This document shows positions 25,423 through 35,366 of a stretch of DNA of 64,000 bases, one piece after another (the first letter of the stretch is position 1; each line of letters begins with the position of its first letter). Origin of the DNA: CAYPAU01 sp964408825 (GTDB lineage Bacteria; Patescibacteriota; Microgenomatia; Levybacterales; UBA12049); contig CAYPAU010000003.1 in the NCBI GenBank assembly GCA_964408825.1, positions 1-64,000 on the forward strand. The letters are read 5' to 3'. Both the position numbers and the translations under genes were made by a program. Under the pieces are notes generated by a model. It ran no database searches. It saw only the letters and a program-made list of their open reading frames with translations, and had not been told where the DNA came from.

Positions 25423-27189
25423 ATGTGCGGCATTTTCGGTTACGTAGGAAATAAAAATAATGCCCCCACAATAGTTCTTGAAGGATTAAAGCTTCTGGAG
25501 TATAGGGGGTATGACAGCTGGGGAGTAGCTTCCAGAAAAGAAAAAAAATTTAATGTTGAAAAATACGTTGGTAAAATCGGTTCAGCTATTCTGAAGAAAG
25601 ATTTTAAATCCAATCTTGCAATTGGACATACCCGTTGGGCAACGCACGGTGGAGTCACACAAATAAATGCACACCCTCATGTCGATTGCACGAAAACCAT
25701 ATCGGTTGTACACAACGGAATTGTCGAAAATTTTGAGGAACTGAAAAAAGACTTAATTAGAAAAGGTCATAAATTTGTATCAGAAACCGATACGGAAGTA
25801 ATACCTCATTTAATCGAAGAGTTCTTAAAGCAGGGGCGGGGATTTGCTTCTTCTGTTAGAGATGCCTTTAACAAACTCAAAGGATTAAATGCAATAGTTG
25901 TTGCAAATGCAAAATCTTCAGAAATTGTTGCCGCAAAAAACGGCTCACCTTTAGTTATAGGAGTTGGTAAAGATGAGCTATATGTTGCATCAGATGCTAC
26001 CGGTATTGTAAAACATACCTCAAAAGTAGTGTTCCTTGAGGACAATCAAATGGCAATTCTGGGAAAAGATATTAAGCTTATTGTTTTGCCAAAGGGACGG
26101 AAGATAAAGCCAAGATTTAGTAATTTAACCTGGAAATTTATTGACGCAGACAAAGGTAATTTTAAACATTTCTTTCTAAAGGAAATATATGAACAGCCGA
26201 AAGTTTTAGAAGGTATTGCCACAAACTCAAGTCAAATAAAAAAGACATCTGATTTGGTGAAAGATGCTTTCGGAACGTTTTTTATAGCATGTGGATCTGC
26301 CTCTTATTCGGCGCTTGCAGGGACTTATCTTTTTTCAAAAATTGCCAAAAAGCATGTGAATTTTGCCATAGGTTCGGAGTTTAATTATCTTGAGGACTAT
26401 ATAGAAAAAGGGACACTCGTAATACCGATTTCCCAAAGCGGGGAGTCTGTTGATGTTATTGAGCCTGTCACCCGTGCAAAGAAAAAAGGAGCTAAGATTA
26501 TAGGAATCGTAAATGTCCTCGGATCAACTTTGTATAGAATTTCTGATTACAAAATACTTCTTAATGCCGGTCCAGAAAAAGCAGTGGTCGCCACCAAAAG
26601 TCTGACAGCGATGATAGCTACCATGATACTTATTGCTTATTCTTTAATAAATAAATTGAAGGAGGGTCGGACCCTAATTTTGAAATCCTCAAGGGATGTA
26701 AGGACAATTTTAAAGGATGAATATGTCAGAAAAATAAAAAAAATTGCCGGTAAGCTGAAGGAAAGCAAACATATCTATATAATTGGAAGAGGTCTTTCAT
26801 ATGCGACTGCTCTTGAGGCAACTTTGAAGATTAAGGAGGCTGCCTATATTCATGCAGAAGGATTTCCGGCAGGAGAGTTAAAGCACGGAGTAATTGCTCT
26901 TATTGATAAGAAAACACCATGTATAGTTTTTGCGCCAAATGATGAGACATACGATGAGATAATCTCAAACGCGCAGGAGGTAAAAGCGAGAGGAGGATAT
27001 CCTATAGGTATAGGACCCAGAAATAACGAGGTTTTTGAGGACTTTCTTCCAACAGGAGACTCTAGGGAGGCGACGATGATATCTCAAATTGTGGTTGCTC
27101 AGCTTCTTGCCTACTATCTTGCGCTTGAACGCGGAGTTGAGGATCCGGATAAACCTCGTAACCTTGCCAAAAGTGTAACTGTTAAATAA
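25423..27189 (+). CDS. glmS: Glutamine--fructose-6-phosphate aminotransferase
   Basis: 588 aa. The mature N-terminal Cys is in MCGIFGYVG (class II amidotransferase), with HTRWATHGG and VHNGIVENF; then two SIS sugar-isomerase domains (FIACGSASYSALAG, PISQSGESVDVIEPV, GRGLSYATALEATLKIKE, HAEGFPAGELKHG) and the C-terminal PRNLAKSVTVK. It makes glucosamine-6-phosphate from fructose-6-phosphate and glutamine. Last gene of the first dcw half. Confidence 0.95.
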   Translation: MCGIFGYVGNKNNAPTIVLEGLKLLEYRGYDSWGVASRKEKKFNVEKYVGKIGSAILKKDFKSNLAIGHTRWATHGGVTQINAHPHVDCTKTISVVHNGIVENFEELKKDLIRKGHKFVSETDTEVIPHLIEEFLKQGRGFASSVRDAFNKLKGLNAIVVANAKSSEIVAAKNGSPLVIGVGKDELYVASDATGIVKHTSKVVFLEDNQMAILGKDIKLIVLPKGRKIKPRFSNLTWKFIDADKGNFKHFFLKEIYEQPKVLEGIATNSSQIKKTSDLVKDAFGTFFIACGSASYSALAGTYLFSKIAKKHVNFAIGSEFNYLEDYIEKGTLVIPISQSGESVDVIEPVTRAKKKGAKIIGIVNVLGSTLYRISDYKILLNAGPEKAVVATKSLTAMIATMILIAYSLINKLKEGRTLILKSSRDVRTILKDEYVRKIKKIAGKLKESKHIYIIGRGLSYATALEATLKIKEAAYIHAEGFPAGELKHGVIALIDKKTPCIVFAPNDETYDEIISNAQEVKARGGYPIGIGPRNNEVFEDFLPTGDSREATMISQIVVAQLLAYYLALERGVEDPDKPRNLAKSVTVK

Positions 27190-27220
27190 ATTTTGATATC
27201 TTAAGCAATGTTTTCTCCTA

Positions 27221-27249
27221 TTGACATTTGTCTTATCTTATAGTATTAT
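27221..27249 (+). promoter_or_regulatory. Strong consensus promoter
   Basis: TTGACA, 17 nt, TATTAT. It leaves a ~35-nt leader with a purine-rich GGAAGGG and a small GGCTA/TAGCC hairpin before the ATG at 27290, so this gene is not leaderless. Confidence 0.8.
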
Positions 27250-27289
27250 ACCGAGCAAGGAAGGGCTAACGATTTAAGATAGCCTTAAA

Positions 27290-30200
27290 ATGCAATCTAA
27301 AATCAAAAAAATTTTAGTAGGGGTTTCGCTTTTGTCGATTATAATTCAATCGACGGGAGCTAATTTTTTTGCTTCTCCGAAAGTTTTTGCCGAAGAAGAA
27401 GTATCTTCTTCTCCATCTACTATACAGGATAGCCCAGATTCTACGCAAGCTCCGTCGGTAAGTCCTACGCCAACCATGGGGTTGGATCAATCACCGAGTC
27501 CAACAGATCAACCGGTTGATTCAATTCCTTCTCCTGCGGTTGACGAACTGCCATTATCGACTCCCTCAGCAACCCTTGGACAAAGTGATCAAAACCTGCA
27601 AACTTCCGATGAGGGTAATTCATCGGGCAATAAATCCCCTCCCGAGGAAAATCAATCTTCAGTCACATCAGAGAATCCAACACCTACCTTGACTGTAGTT
27701 TCAGAAGCGGTGGAGAAGGGAGAAATAACAGCAGTATTGGTTCAAAGCGAGGAGATCAGTGACATTGCAGATTTGAATCTTGAACTTGGGCAAGTTTCTC
27801 CCTCAAGCGCCCAGCTCACGACAGATAAAAGCGATTATACGCCGACTGACATAGTCATAATCTCCGGTAAAAATTTTGACAAGAATCAGACATTTACTTT
27901 AGTAATATCCTCAAACGACGAACCTTCTGTTAATTTCCAAGCAGAAGTTAAAACGGATGAAAACGGGGGATTCATATACTCATATCAGCTGGACGGAACA
28001 TATCGACCAAATTATAAGGTAGAAGTAAAAGATTCATCTGGTGAAATTATTGCGCAGACGACGTTCACAGACGCGGCTCTTAAGCTTTATACAGATGGTT
28101 CGCATGTAAACGAGGGTTACCAGTTCGCTTTGGGCGGCACTGTTTTTGGGCAAGCTATTGGTTTGAACACAAACCGCGGTTACAAATTTGATGTCTTGGA
28201 TTTGGACGGATCGGTCATACCAGGCACTACAACTTCATGCATTACAGGTGATGCCATACCTGGAAACAACTACGTTACCACAAAGCCTTCAGATAGCCGT
28301 AATTTTACCTTTGAGTTACATGAGTGGGACAGCAGCACTTGTAGTGGTAATGAGAAAGGAGGAAGTCCGACGACAAAAACATTTAATGTAGCTGCGGCAA
28401 CTTCCTACACCGATTCTACGCTTACTACGCCGACTGCAAGCTATAATACTGGGTCAACTGCCTATGTGGTTGTGAACGGACTTTCGCGGAATAAAAACGA
28501 CTGGCACACGACCTGGGTCAAACCCGACTCAACAACTGCTTGTGCCAACAACAATGGTAGCGATCGACCCAATTCCAGCCAAAGCGGTGCATTACCAGAC
28601 GCGGCACCAGCGTATTTAGAGTATCCTCCAAGTGCGAGTGATAACAAGTGGAACGATCCCGACAAATACGATGATGATTGTGAAGCGTTTTCAGCGTCAA
28701 ATGTCGGTGCTTGGAAATTAAACCTAACTAAGGACAATCTAAACGTCACATTGTCTGTATTTTCAGTTAATCAGCCGAACACTCCGCCATCGTTTGATCC
28801 GATTGCCAACCAAACGGTGGATGAAAATTCTTCCTCACAAGATGTAGCTATCACCAACGTTTCACCGGGTCCGTCAGGTGAATCAGGTCAGACAGTGACT
28901 ATGTCGGCAACCTCAAGCGATCCGACTATTGTTCCGAATCCATCGGTTTCCGGAGCCGGTTCGACAAGAACGTTGACCTATACGCCAGTTGCTAATCAAT
29001 TTGGGACTGTAACAATTACAGTTACTGCGAATGATGGGCAACCACAGAATAATACATTCTCCAGAACGTTTACGATTACGGTTAATGAGGTGGATACAAC
29101 ACCGCCGGTATCAACATTTAGTTCGCCTTCAAATGACAGTGTTTGGAAAGACCCAATTTATATTTCAGGAAGCTCTACGGATATCCCAAATACAACAGTA
29201 GCTGGGGTTAATGTCTATGCACAGTTTTCAGGCAACATAGATTGGGGCGACCCGATTATGAACTTTGAGGGAAATGGAGATGACCCATTTTATTGGGCTG
29301 ATTACTGGACGCCGGGTGAGGATGGGACTTATGACTTCAAAGTCTCGGCCGTCGATGATTCGGGCAACATCGAAGAATCCGATTACGTTTACAATGTCGT
29401 CTACGATGCAACCACTCCAACAAGCGATATAGAATATCCCGCTGATGAAGTAACTTATACCGAAGAGAGCTGGAATGAAGACGGGGAAATCCGGGGAAGT
29501 GCAAACGATGACGGTTCCGGAGTCTCGACTGTTTATGTCTCAATTCAGCGTGATTCCGACGGCGCATACTGGTGTGATATTAATGAGTGCGGTGAATCTT
29601 TTGGCTGGTATGACGAAAGTGAGGGCGAAACTTTAAACGAAGCCGAATTTGACGGACTATCATGGACGTACGGAGAAATTGACATCTCCGATCTTCTTTC
29701 TGGAAATGGAACCGAGGGTTACACTATTCGTTCTCATGCAGAAGATAACGCAGGAAATCAGGAAAGTACTGCAGAAGTACATTTTTACGTTGAGAACGAT
29801 ACAACTGCGCCGGTATCAACAATAGACTCACCGACAGAGGACAGCTACTGGAACAGCCCGATTGAAATATCCGGAAGTTCTACCGATGAGCCTCAAACAA
29901 CAGTTGATTATGTCAATTTTTATTACCGAACGTCAGGGCAGGAAGAAGATCAGAGCGAATGGACTGAAATCCCCGATTCCCAACAGAATAACGAAGACGA
30001 AGTAGATCCCTTTGAGTGGTCTTTTAACTGGACTCCGGATACGGAGGGCACATTTGATATTAAGGCTGAAGCCACCGATAAAGCCGGCAATGTCGAGCAA
30101 AGTCCTGTTGTTGAGTATGTAACCTACGATGTAACCGATCCGACAAGCGATATTACTTTCCCTGAGGAAGACGGAAGTTATACAGAAGAAGAGTGGGATG

Positions 30201-31207
30201 ATGAAAATAATGAGATTCGGGGAACAGCCAGCGACGAACCTTCGATCGGGATAAACAGCGTTTTGGTTTCCATACAAAGGGATTCCGACAATCTGTATTG
30301 GGACGGAGATAATGATGAGGAGGATGGTATTGGTTGGAGGAGTAACAAGAGTGAGTTCCTAAATGAAGCTACTTTGGGTGAGGGTGACGCGTGGAGTTTT
30401 AGCTTTGCCTTTATCGATCCGGAAGGCGCAGACGAGGGATATACAGTCCGCTCGCATGCGGTTGATAATGCCGGCAATCAAGAGAATACTAGCGAAGTAC
30501 ATTTCTTTTTTGAACGGGCACCGGTTATCTCCGACGAAGCTGAATCGAGCGTTTCAACATCTTCTGTAACGATCGCCTGGACTACAGATTTCCCGGCGAC
30601 TTCAAGGGTTATTTACGATATAGTTTCCCATTTGGATCTTGGTGAAGAACCAAACTATGGCTATGCCAACTCAACAGAGGAGGAAGACACCGATCCCAAG
30701 GTGACTTCTCACTCGGTTGATATTTCAGGACTTACAGCCGGCACTACTTATTACTACAGAACAATTTCTCATGGGTCTCCCGAGGCGGTAAGTGATGAAA
30801 ATAACTTTACTACTTCATCGCCTGCGCCGACCCCGACTCCTACTCCTACGTCCTCTTCTTCTGGAGGAAGCACAGGGGATGGAAAATCAGACGGTTTAGG
30901 TTGTGGATCAAAAGATTGCTCAGGGAATGTTGCCTCAGCACCCCAAGCCTTGGGAGCTTTAATTTCGCCCCTTGCGACCGGATTCTCTCCGGAAATCTTA
31001 GGAGAGGCAACTTCTGAGGCGCAGCTTTCCCCGGTGCCAACCCAGGGAGTTTTGGGAGAAGAAGAAAAAACCGTAGAAGAAAAACCACTAATTCAAATAA
31101 ATAAAGGTTTTGGATGGAAAAAAATGACAGCAACCGCACTTGTGCTAATTCTTGTCGTTCTCCTCTTCTGGTTCCTCCGAAGAAGACATAAGAAAGAAGG
31201 ACTTTAA
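27290..31207 (+). CDS. Large cell-surface protein with Ig-like and FN3-type domains
   Basis: 1305 aa. A signal peptide (KKILVGVSLLSIIIQSTGAN) is followed by a ~130-residue Ser/Pro/Thr linker, an Ig-like domain (LTTDKSDYTPTDIVIISGK, about 180-265), a second globular region to about 500, a cadherin-like domain (FDPIANQTVDENSSS, about 500-605), two tandem pairs of Ig-like repeats beginning TPPVSTFSSPS and APVSTIDSPTEDSYW (about 605-1075), an FN3-like domain (ISGLTAGTTYYYRT), a PTPTPT linker, and a C-terminal helix TALVLILVVLLFWFLRRRHK. The order describes a stalk anchored by its C-terminus. No LPxTG is present, so sortase attachment is not indicated. Adhesion or host attachment is inferred. Confidence 0.85.
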   Translation: MQSKIKKILVGVSLLSIIIQSTGANFFASPKVFAEEEVSSSPSTIQDSPDSTQAPSVSPTPTMGLDQSPSPTDQPVDSIPSPAVDELPLSTPSATLGQSDQNLQTSDEGNSSGNKSPPEENQSSVTSENPTPTLTVVSEAVEKGEITAVLVQSEEISDIADLNLELGQVSPSSAQLTTDKSDYTPTDIVIISGKNFDKNQTFTLVISSNDEPSVNFQAEVKTDENGGFIYSYQLDGTYRPNYKVEVKDSSGEIIAQTTFTDAALKLYTDGSHVNEGYQFALGGTVFGQAIGLNTNRGYKFDVLDLDGSVIPGTTTSCITGDAIPGNNYVTTKPSDSRNFTFELHEWDSSTCSGNEKGGSPTTKTFNVAAATSYTDSTLTTPTASYNTGSTAYVVVNGLSRNKNDWHTTWVKPDSTTACANNNGSDRPNSSQSGALPDAAPAYLEYPPSASDNKWNDPDKYDDDCEAFSASNVGAWKLNLTKDNLNVTLSVFSVNQPNTPPSFDPIANQTVDENSSSQDVAITNVSPGPSGESGQTVTMSATSSDPTIVPNPSVSGAGSTRTLTYTPVANQFGTVTITVTANDGQPQNNTFSRTFTITVNEVDTTPPVSTFSSPSNDSVWKDPIYISGSSTDIPNTTVAGVNVYAQFSGNIDWGDPIMNFEGNGDDPFYWADYWTPGEDGTYDFKVSAVDDSGNIEESDYVYNVVYDATTPTSDIEYPADEVTYTEESWNEDGEIRGSANDDGSGVSTVYVSIQRDSDGAYWCDINECGESFGWYDESEGETLNEAEFDGLSWTYGEIDISDLLSGNGTEGYTIRSHAEDNAGNQESTAEVHFYVENDTTAPVSTIDSPTEDSYWNSPIEISGSSTDEPQTTVDYVNFYYRTSGQEEDQSEWTEIPDSQQNNEDEVDPFEWSFNWTPDTEGTFDIKAEATDKAGNVEQSPVVEYVTYDVTDPTSDITFPEEDGSYTEEEWDDENNEIRGTASDEPSIGINSVLVSIQRDSDNLYWDGDNDEEDGIGWRSNKSEFLNEATLGEGDAWSFSFAFIDPEGADEGYTVRSHAVDNAGNQENTSEVHFFFERAPVISDEAESSVSTSSVTIAWTTDFPATSRVIYDIVSHLDLGEEPNYGYANSTEEEDTDPKVTSHSVDISGLTAGTTYYYRTISHGSPEAVSDENNFTTSSPAPTPTPTPTSSSSGGSTGDGKSDGLGCGSKDCSGNVASAPQALGALISPLATGFSPEILGEATSEAQLSPVPTQGVLGEEEKTVEEKPLIQINKGFGWKKMTATALVLILVVLLFWFLRRRHKKEGL

Positions 31208-31267
31208 AAGTTTAGTCTCTAACGGATGCCTCTTGTCAAAAGCATCACGGTTCAGTAATAGTAGCAT

Positions 31268-31455
31268 ATGAGATTTATCCCAAGCGAAATAAAAAGTAAA
31301 AATTTCGCTTTATCTTTTTCTGCGTTCTTTTAAATCTAACCCTATATTTATTTATTTTTCTATTTAACGATAGAATCTCTTTTAACATAGAAAATTACAT
31401 TGGTAAAACACATCATTATATTCATGACAATAGAGTTATCAAGCAAAACTTCAAT
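31268..31455 (+). other. Probable displaced 5' end of the following membrane gene
   Basis: ATG 31268 opens MRFIPSEIKSKNFALSFSAFF in one frame and stops; the frame of the downstream gene is open back to 31300 with a membrane helix (CVLLNLTLYLFIFLF) and DRISFNIENYIGKTHHY, but offers no usual start codon before TTG 31456. One base lost in a T-run near 31312-31330 would join them. Confidence 0.5.
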
Positions 31456-32469
31456 TTGTTTAATGCTCTCGGTCAGTATGATTCTCAGTGGTATTTAAAA
31501 ATTGCAGACGAGGGATATCCGAAGAATCCAATAGTGACCAATATCGCTAACAAAAGAGATATGGATGGCCTTGCTTATGCCTTCTTCCCCTTGTATCCAT
31601 TTATATTATCCCAAGTAAATCTTCTCTTTAAAGATATAGAAAGAAGTGCTTTTTTGCTGACAAATATTTTATTGATCTTAAATTACATAAGTCTTTACTT
31701 AGTAATAACAAAACTTTTCTCAGAGAAAATAGCTATAAAAACCATATTTCTTTTATTCTTTTTTCCTTTTAGCATCTTTTACAGAAGTTATTTTGCAGAG
31801 GGTCTGTTTCTTTTAATTACTATTTGGTTTTCCTACTTTTTGATACAAAATAGATTTTTTATGGCGTCTTTATTTTTGGGATTTTTAAATATTACAAAAG
31901 GTAACGGGATATTAATAAATTTGGTTTATTTGTACTATTTAATAAAATTTCTAGGAGATAAAAGGACACTCAATCAAATTAAAGAGGTTATTTTAAAATC
32001 CGTTTTTGCTTTTATGCCTTTTATTATTTTTCTGATTTATGTTTACTTTCAAACAGGGAGTTTTACGTATTTTTTTGAAATAAGAAATAATTGGGTAACA
32101 AATGAGTTTCCTTTGGTAAGATTGCTTTACAATTTCTTAACCATTTTTTCTTTTCAAAAGCTGCCATTACATTTTTTCCATTATTCTAAAATTGATGCAT
32201 TAATTGTCTTAATAACACTTTGTCTTCTTTTCCTAAGCAGAAAAAGAATTCCTGCCAAGTTATGGCTAGTATCTTTTTCTTTATGGTTAGCACCTCTTAT
32301 GTTTTCTGACCTTATGTCTTTTACGCGGCACCAAACAGTTTCTTTCCCTCTTTTCTTATATCTATCGATGGTTTTAAAGGGGACCATCTATCAGATGATC
32401 CTTGCCGCATTTGTGGCAGGTCTATTTATAGTTTCTTTATTTTTTGTTAACTGGTATTGGATTGGTTAA
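31456..32469 (+). CDS. GT-C-type membrane glycosyltransferase, PIG-V-like
   Basis: At least 337 aa with about eight hydrophobic helices. Motifs GQYDSQWYLKIADEGYP, YAFFPLYPFIL and SYFAEGLFLLITIW match the PIG-V/Mannosyl_trans2 group: an Asp in the first outer loop, AFFPLYP, and a (F/A)xEGLF motif. These transfer mannose from a lipid-phosphate donor on the outer membrane face. The first helix and its Asp-containing loop lie partly upstream in the frame-broken region, so the listed TTG start is only where the intact frame can begin. Confidence 0.7.
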   Translation: MFNALGQYDSQWYLKIADEGYPKNPIVTNIANKRDMDGLAYAFFPLYPFILSQVNLLFKDIERSAFLLTNILLILNYISLYLVITKLFSEKIAIKTIFLLFFFPFSIFYRSYFAEGLFLLITIWFSYFLIQNRFFMASLFLGFLNITKGNGILINLVYLYYLIKFLGDKRTLNQIKEVILKSVFAFMPFIIFLIYVYFQTGSFTYFFEIRNNWVTNEFPLVRLLYNFLTIFSFQKLPLHFFHYSKIDALIVLITLCLLFLSRKRIPAKLWLVSFSLWLAPLMFSDLMSFTRHQTVSFPLFLYLSMVLKGTIYQMILAAFVAGLFIVSLFFVNWYWIG

Positions 32470-33906
32470 CTATCTTCTTACAAATACCGCTGAAATACCA
32501 TCTCTGTATACGAGTTTCCATTTCCCTTCTTTTGTTAAACTAATGAGCCTTTTATACATGGGTTTTGTTTTAAGAACCAATACTCTGTTATAACGGGATT
32601 TATCAATATTTTCCCAGTCTTGAACATTACTATAGTATTCTTCAAAAGCGCTGTAGCCTTTTTCATCTTCCCAAAGATGCATTCGACCATCAATACTTGG
32701 TTTAATCTCAGGATAATTCCAAATCATCCAGCCACCCCAGCTGTAAGGAGAAGATAAGTTTTCGGAAAGATTATTTTTTGAAATAAAATCAAGAGCGCCA
32801 TAAGAGCAGGAAATAGCAGGAGAAAGACAATAATTTTTCCAGTCCATTGTCAGGTATTTCTCAAAAGGAACTTTAGAGCTTAAGACAAAAATTAAAACAA
32901 CAACAGATATGAAAGATGCAAAAATAATTTGGTTAGATTTTGATTTAGGTTTGAAAAAATCGGAGATTCCCAAAAAAACAGGGAAAGAAATATAGTACAT
33001 AGACCAAGCATATCGTCTCTCATAGAATGATAAGGCAATAAGGGGAAGTATCAAAAGAACTATTGGAAGATTCTCTTTTAATTTACCCGTTAAAAAAAGG
33101 ACTGCAACGCCGACCAAATAAAGATTCATAAAAATTATAAGATTCCACCATTGCTGAGATTGATCTGTAAAAGGAGCCCATTCTGAAACATACTTAAGCC
33201 AAGGATCCCCAAAATGATTAAAAGTTTCAAGATAAACACCATAGGTAAAAGGATTAATAAGAGTTGCAAGAAGAATACCTAAGATAATAAACGTTTCAAA
33301 TTTAATTGACGAAACCATTGTATTGAAGTCAAATTTCCCCCACATCTCCAAGATTTTCTTAATTCCCAAATAACCTGCAAGAAGTATTACTCCCAAAATA
33401 AAACCTCCGTGGAAATTAGCCCAGAAAAGAAAAAGGGGAATTGCTAAAAGAAGGTTCTTAGGATTTTTATTATAAAGGGAAATGATGTAAAAAAGAATTC
33501 CTGTGAACAAATATGATATTAGTTGCGTTCTAAAAGATACCGCGTTTACATTACTGACTAAATACAGAACAATAGGGGCAAGGATTATCCTGTCCCAAAA
33601 AGAAAGTTTGAAAGCCTTAGTAAAAAAAATAAAAGTAAGCGTTACAACAAATGCTCCAAGCAAACTTACTCCAAAAAGTCCTAGCTTGTCATATGAAAAG
33701 TAAACCAAAAGATCAGAAGCCCATGAATGATTTACCCATTTATAATCGGGCATCATTGTTGAGAATATATTATCCCTAAGAACTTTTCCCGTTTTAAAAA
33801 AATATTCACCGTATTTAAGATGCCATCCAAGATCTGGATCATTGGGAAAGTACAAGGATGAAATAAAAACAGATAAATAAACGACTGAATTTATTAAGTT
33901 CCTCAT
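32470..33906 (-). CDS. Multi-spanning membrane protein, GT-C glycosyltransferase-like
   Basis: About 478 aa with ten or so membrane helices and a soluble C-terminal domain of ~110 residues. The first extracytoplasmic loop has NDPDLGWHLKYGEYFFKTG and KWVNHSWASDLLVYF, the D-x-D-x-W-H and WVNHxW pattern typical of GT-C-like proteins of the dolichyl-phosphate-mannose mannosyltransferase type. Start set at ATG 33906, 11 codons inside the longest frame, because it directly precedes the first helix. Convergent with the PIG-V-like gene. Substrate unknown. Confidence 0.65.
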   Translation of the reverse strand: MRNLINSVVYLSVFISSLYFPNDPDLGWHLKYGEYFFKTGKVLRDNIFSTMMPDYKWVNHSWASDLLVYFSYDKLGLFGVSLLGAFVVTLTFIFFTKAFKLSFWDRIILAPIVLYLVSNVNAVSFRTQLISYLFTGILFYIISLYNKNPKNLLLAIPLFLFWANFHGGFILGVILLAGYLGIKKILEMWGKFDFNTMVSSIKFETFIILGILLATLINPFTYGVYLETFNHFGDPWLKYVSEWAPFTDQSQQWWNLIIFMNLYLVGVAVLFLTGKLKENLPIVLLILPLIALSFYERRYAWSMYYISFPVFLGISDFFKPKSKSNQIIFASFISVVVLIFVLSSKVPFEKYLTMDWKNYCLSPAISCSYGALDFISKNNLSENLSSPYSWGGWMIWNYPEIKPSIDGRMHLWEDEKGYSAFEEYYSNVQDWENIDKSRYNRVLVLKTKPMYKRLISLTKEGKWKLVYRDGISAVFVRR

Positions 33907-34033
33907 TTTTAAAACTTTTGGTTTGTGATTATAGCACATTTTGCTTTAAAAAGGTTATTGACTTAGTACTATATAATAGTATGGCAAGTAAAAGTTCTAA
34001 TTGACTTAATTGATCTAAGCTCTAAAAATAAAT

Positions 34034-34525
34034 ATGAAGAATGCTCAACTTCTTATACTTCTTATAATAGTTATCATGGTAGCATCATTTGTTCAAAGGG
34101 GGATCAATAAAAGTGAAGACCGAAGTTTACAAAATAATTCTACCCCCACCATTACTCAAACCCCAACTCCCATCCCAACCGAAAAATCTACTCCGACCGT
34201 TTTTAAAAAAAGTCCAACACCGACAGTTCAAACTCAAAACAATCCTTCAACAGATATTAATTATTACAAATATCCAAATTCTCAAGTTGAAGAATCAAGC
34301 AGAAATAGATTAGTTTTAGTTAGTACAGATGATCCAAACGTAATAACTGGATGGTATATAGAAAGACTCAAGAGTCAAAACATGAAAGCTAACTCTTTTG
34401 TTAAGACACAAACAAACAAAAATGTTTTAAACAAACTTGTTTCCTCAAATGGAAGTATTAAAGTTTCGATTATGATTTCAAAGAAAAATTCCGATACCAA
34501 TACAAAGATTGTTGTTGAGATTTAG
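34034..34525 (+). CDS. Membrane-anchored secreted protein with Pro/Thr linker
   Basis: 163 aa. An N-terminal helix (LLILLIIVIMVASFV) is followed by a PTP-rich linker (residues about 38-70) and a C-terminal ~90-residue alpha/beta domain starting INYYKYPNSQVEESS with WYIERLKSQNM. Such domains recur in CPR anchored proteins, but I know no function. An AT-rich promoter region (TATAAT near 33973) lies upstream. Confidence 0.6.
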   Translation: MKNAQLLILLIIVIMVASFVQRGINKSEDRSLQNNSTPTITQTPTPIPTEKSTPTVFKKSPTPTVQTQNNPSTDINYYKYPNSQVEESSRNRLVLVSTDDPNVITGWYIERLKSQNMKANSFVKTQTNKNVLNKLVSSNGSIKVSIMISKKNSDTNTKIVVEI

Positions 34526-34542
34526 CCTTTTACTCCTGCCTA

Positions 34543-34571
34543 TTGACAACAAGATTGCCTTTTGTTATAGT
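34543..34571 (+). promoter_or_regulatory. Consensus promoter
   Basis: TTGACA, 17 nt, TATAGT. Transcription would start near 34578, just before the hairpin at 34592. Confidence 0.75.
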
Positions 34572-34591
34572 TCGACCTACTAATAGCAGTC

Positions 34592-34613
34592 TGCCCCGAA
34601 GAGGGGCATTTTT
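34592..34613 (+). terminator. Terminator-like hairpin between promoter and gene (possible attenuator)
   Basis: TGCCCC, GAAGA, GGGGCA followed by TTTTT. It lies about 14 nt into the predicted transcript and 6 nt before the ATG at 34620, and its 3' arm contains the only SD-like purines (GAGGGG). Confidence 0.6.
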
Positions 34614-34619
34614 GGTAAA

Positions 34620-35363
34620 ATGGAATCACAAATAATTTCAGAAAATAGTACGATAACTTCCGTTTCGGGTCGCACCTCTTCTTATATAAAAATTTTTGAA
34701 AAATTAAAATCAATAAAACCTCTATCAATACTTTCTATGCTTTCATTAAGTACGGGGGGAGTCAGAGAGAGAGCAAGTGCTTTTTCAAATAATGTTCTTA
34801 ATAATCTAAGAAATAGAAATAAAAATTTTATTCTTCCCGTTGCTTTCATTATTATTGTAGTCCTAATTTTAGGCGTATTTTTATATTTCGGGAGATCAGG
34901 ATCGGGTATTATTGCAAACATAGATAATAAGCCAGCTCCCTCGGTGGCAAAAGTAACAAGAACCATAGACAAGGAATTCGAGTTTCCGATAAGAGATGAT
35001 AAGGGTACTGTAGTAAATGTCCTTAAATATAAAATAGAATCTGCACAGCTTTATGATTCTATAATTGTAAAAGGTCAGAGAGCAAGAGCGGTTAGGGGAA
35101 GAACTTTTCTTGTTTTGAGTCTTAAACTGTCAAACCAGCATACCCAAGCTATAGAAATAAAGACAGCGGATTATGTAAGGCTTTCAGTTAACAACAAGAA
35201 TGAATTTCTGGCCCCGGACATTCATAGCGATCCGGTTGCGGTTCAGCCAATTTCAACAAAATACACAAGAATAGGATTTGCAATAAATGAAACGGATAAG
35301 AATTTAAAGATCAGAGTAGGAGAAATTACAGGTAAGAAAGAAGAAATTAGTATTAAATTTTAA
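34620..35363 (+). CDS. Membrane-anchored protein with DUF4352-like domain
   Basis: 247 aa. A ~70-residue cytoplasmic N-terminus, one membrane helix (FILPVAFIIIVVLILGVFLYF) and an extracytoplasmic immunoglobulin-like domain: TFLVLSLKLSNQHTQAIEI, DYVRLSVNNKNEFLAPDI and VQPISTKYTRIGFAINE, as in DUF4352 (TelA-like/antigen MPT63-type) domains. Role unknown, probably surface exposed. Expression may depend on the hairpin directly upstream. Confidence 0.65.
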   Translation: MESQIISENSTITSVSGRTSSYIKIFEKLKSIKPLSILSMLSLSTGGVRERASAFSNNVLNNLRNRNKNFILPVAFIIIVVLILGVFLYFGRSGSGIIANIDNKPAPSVAKVTRTIDKEFEFPIRDDKGTVVNVLKYKIESAQLYDSIIVKGQRARAVRGRTFLVLSLKLSNQHTQAIEIKTADYVRLSVNNKNEFLAPDIHSDPVAVQPISTKYTRIGFAINETDKNLKIRVGEITGKKEEISIKF

Positions 35364-35366
35364 TTT

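Noticed and set aside
27290..31207. Sortase substrate
   Set aside because: The C-terminus has a helix and a basic tail, but no LPxTG-like motif before it.
33980..34003. 7-codon frame after a TATAAT upstream of the 34034 gene
   Set aside because: Length is compatible with chance and nothing else supports translation.
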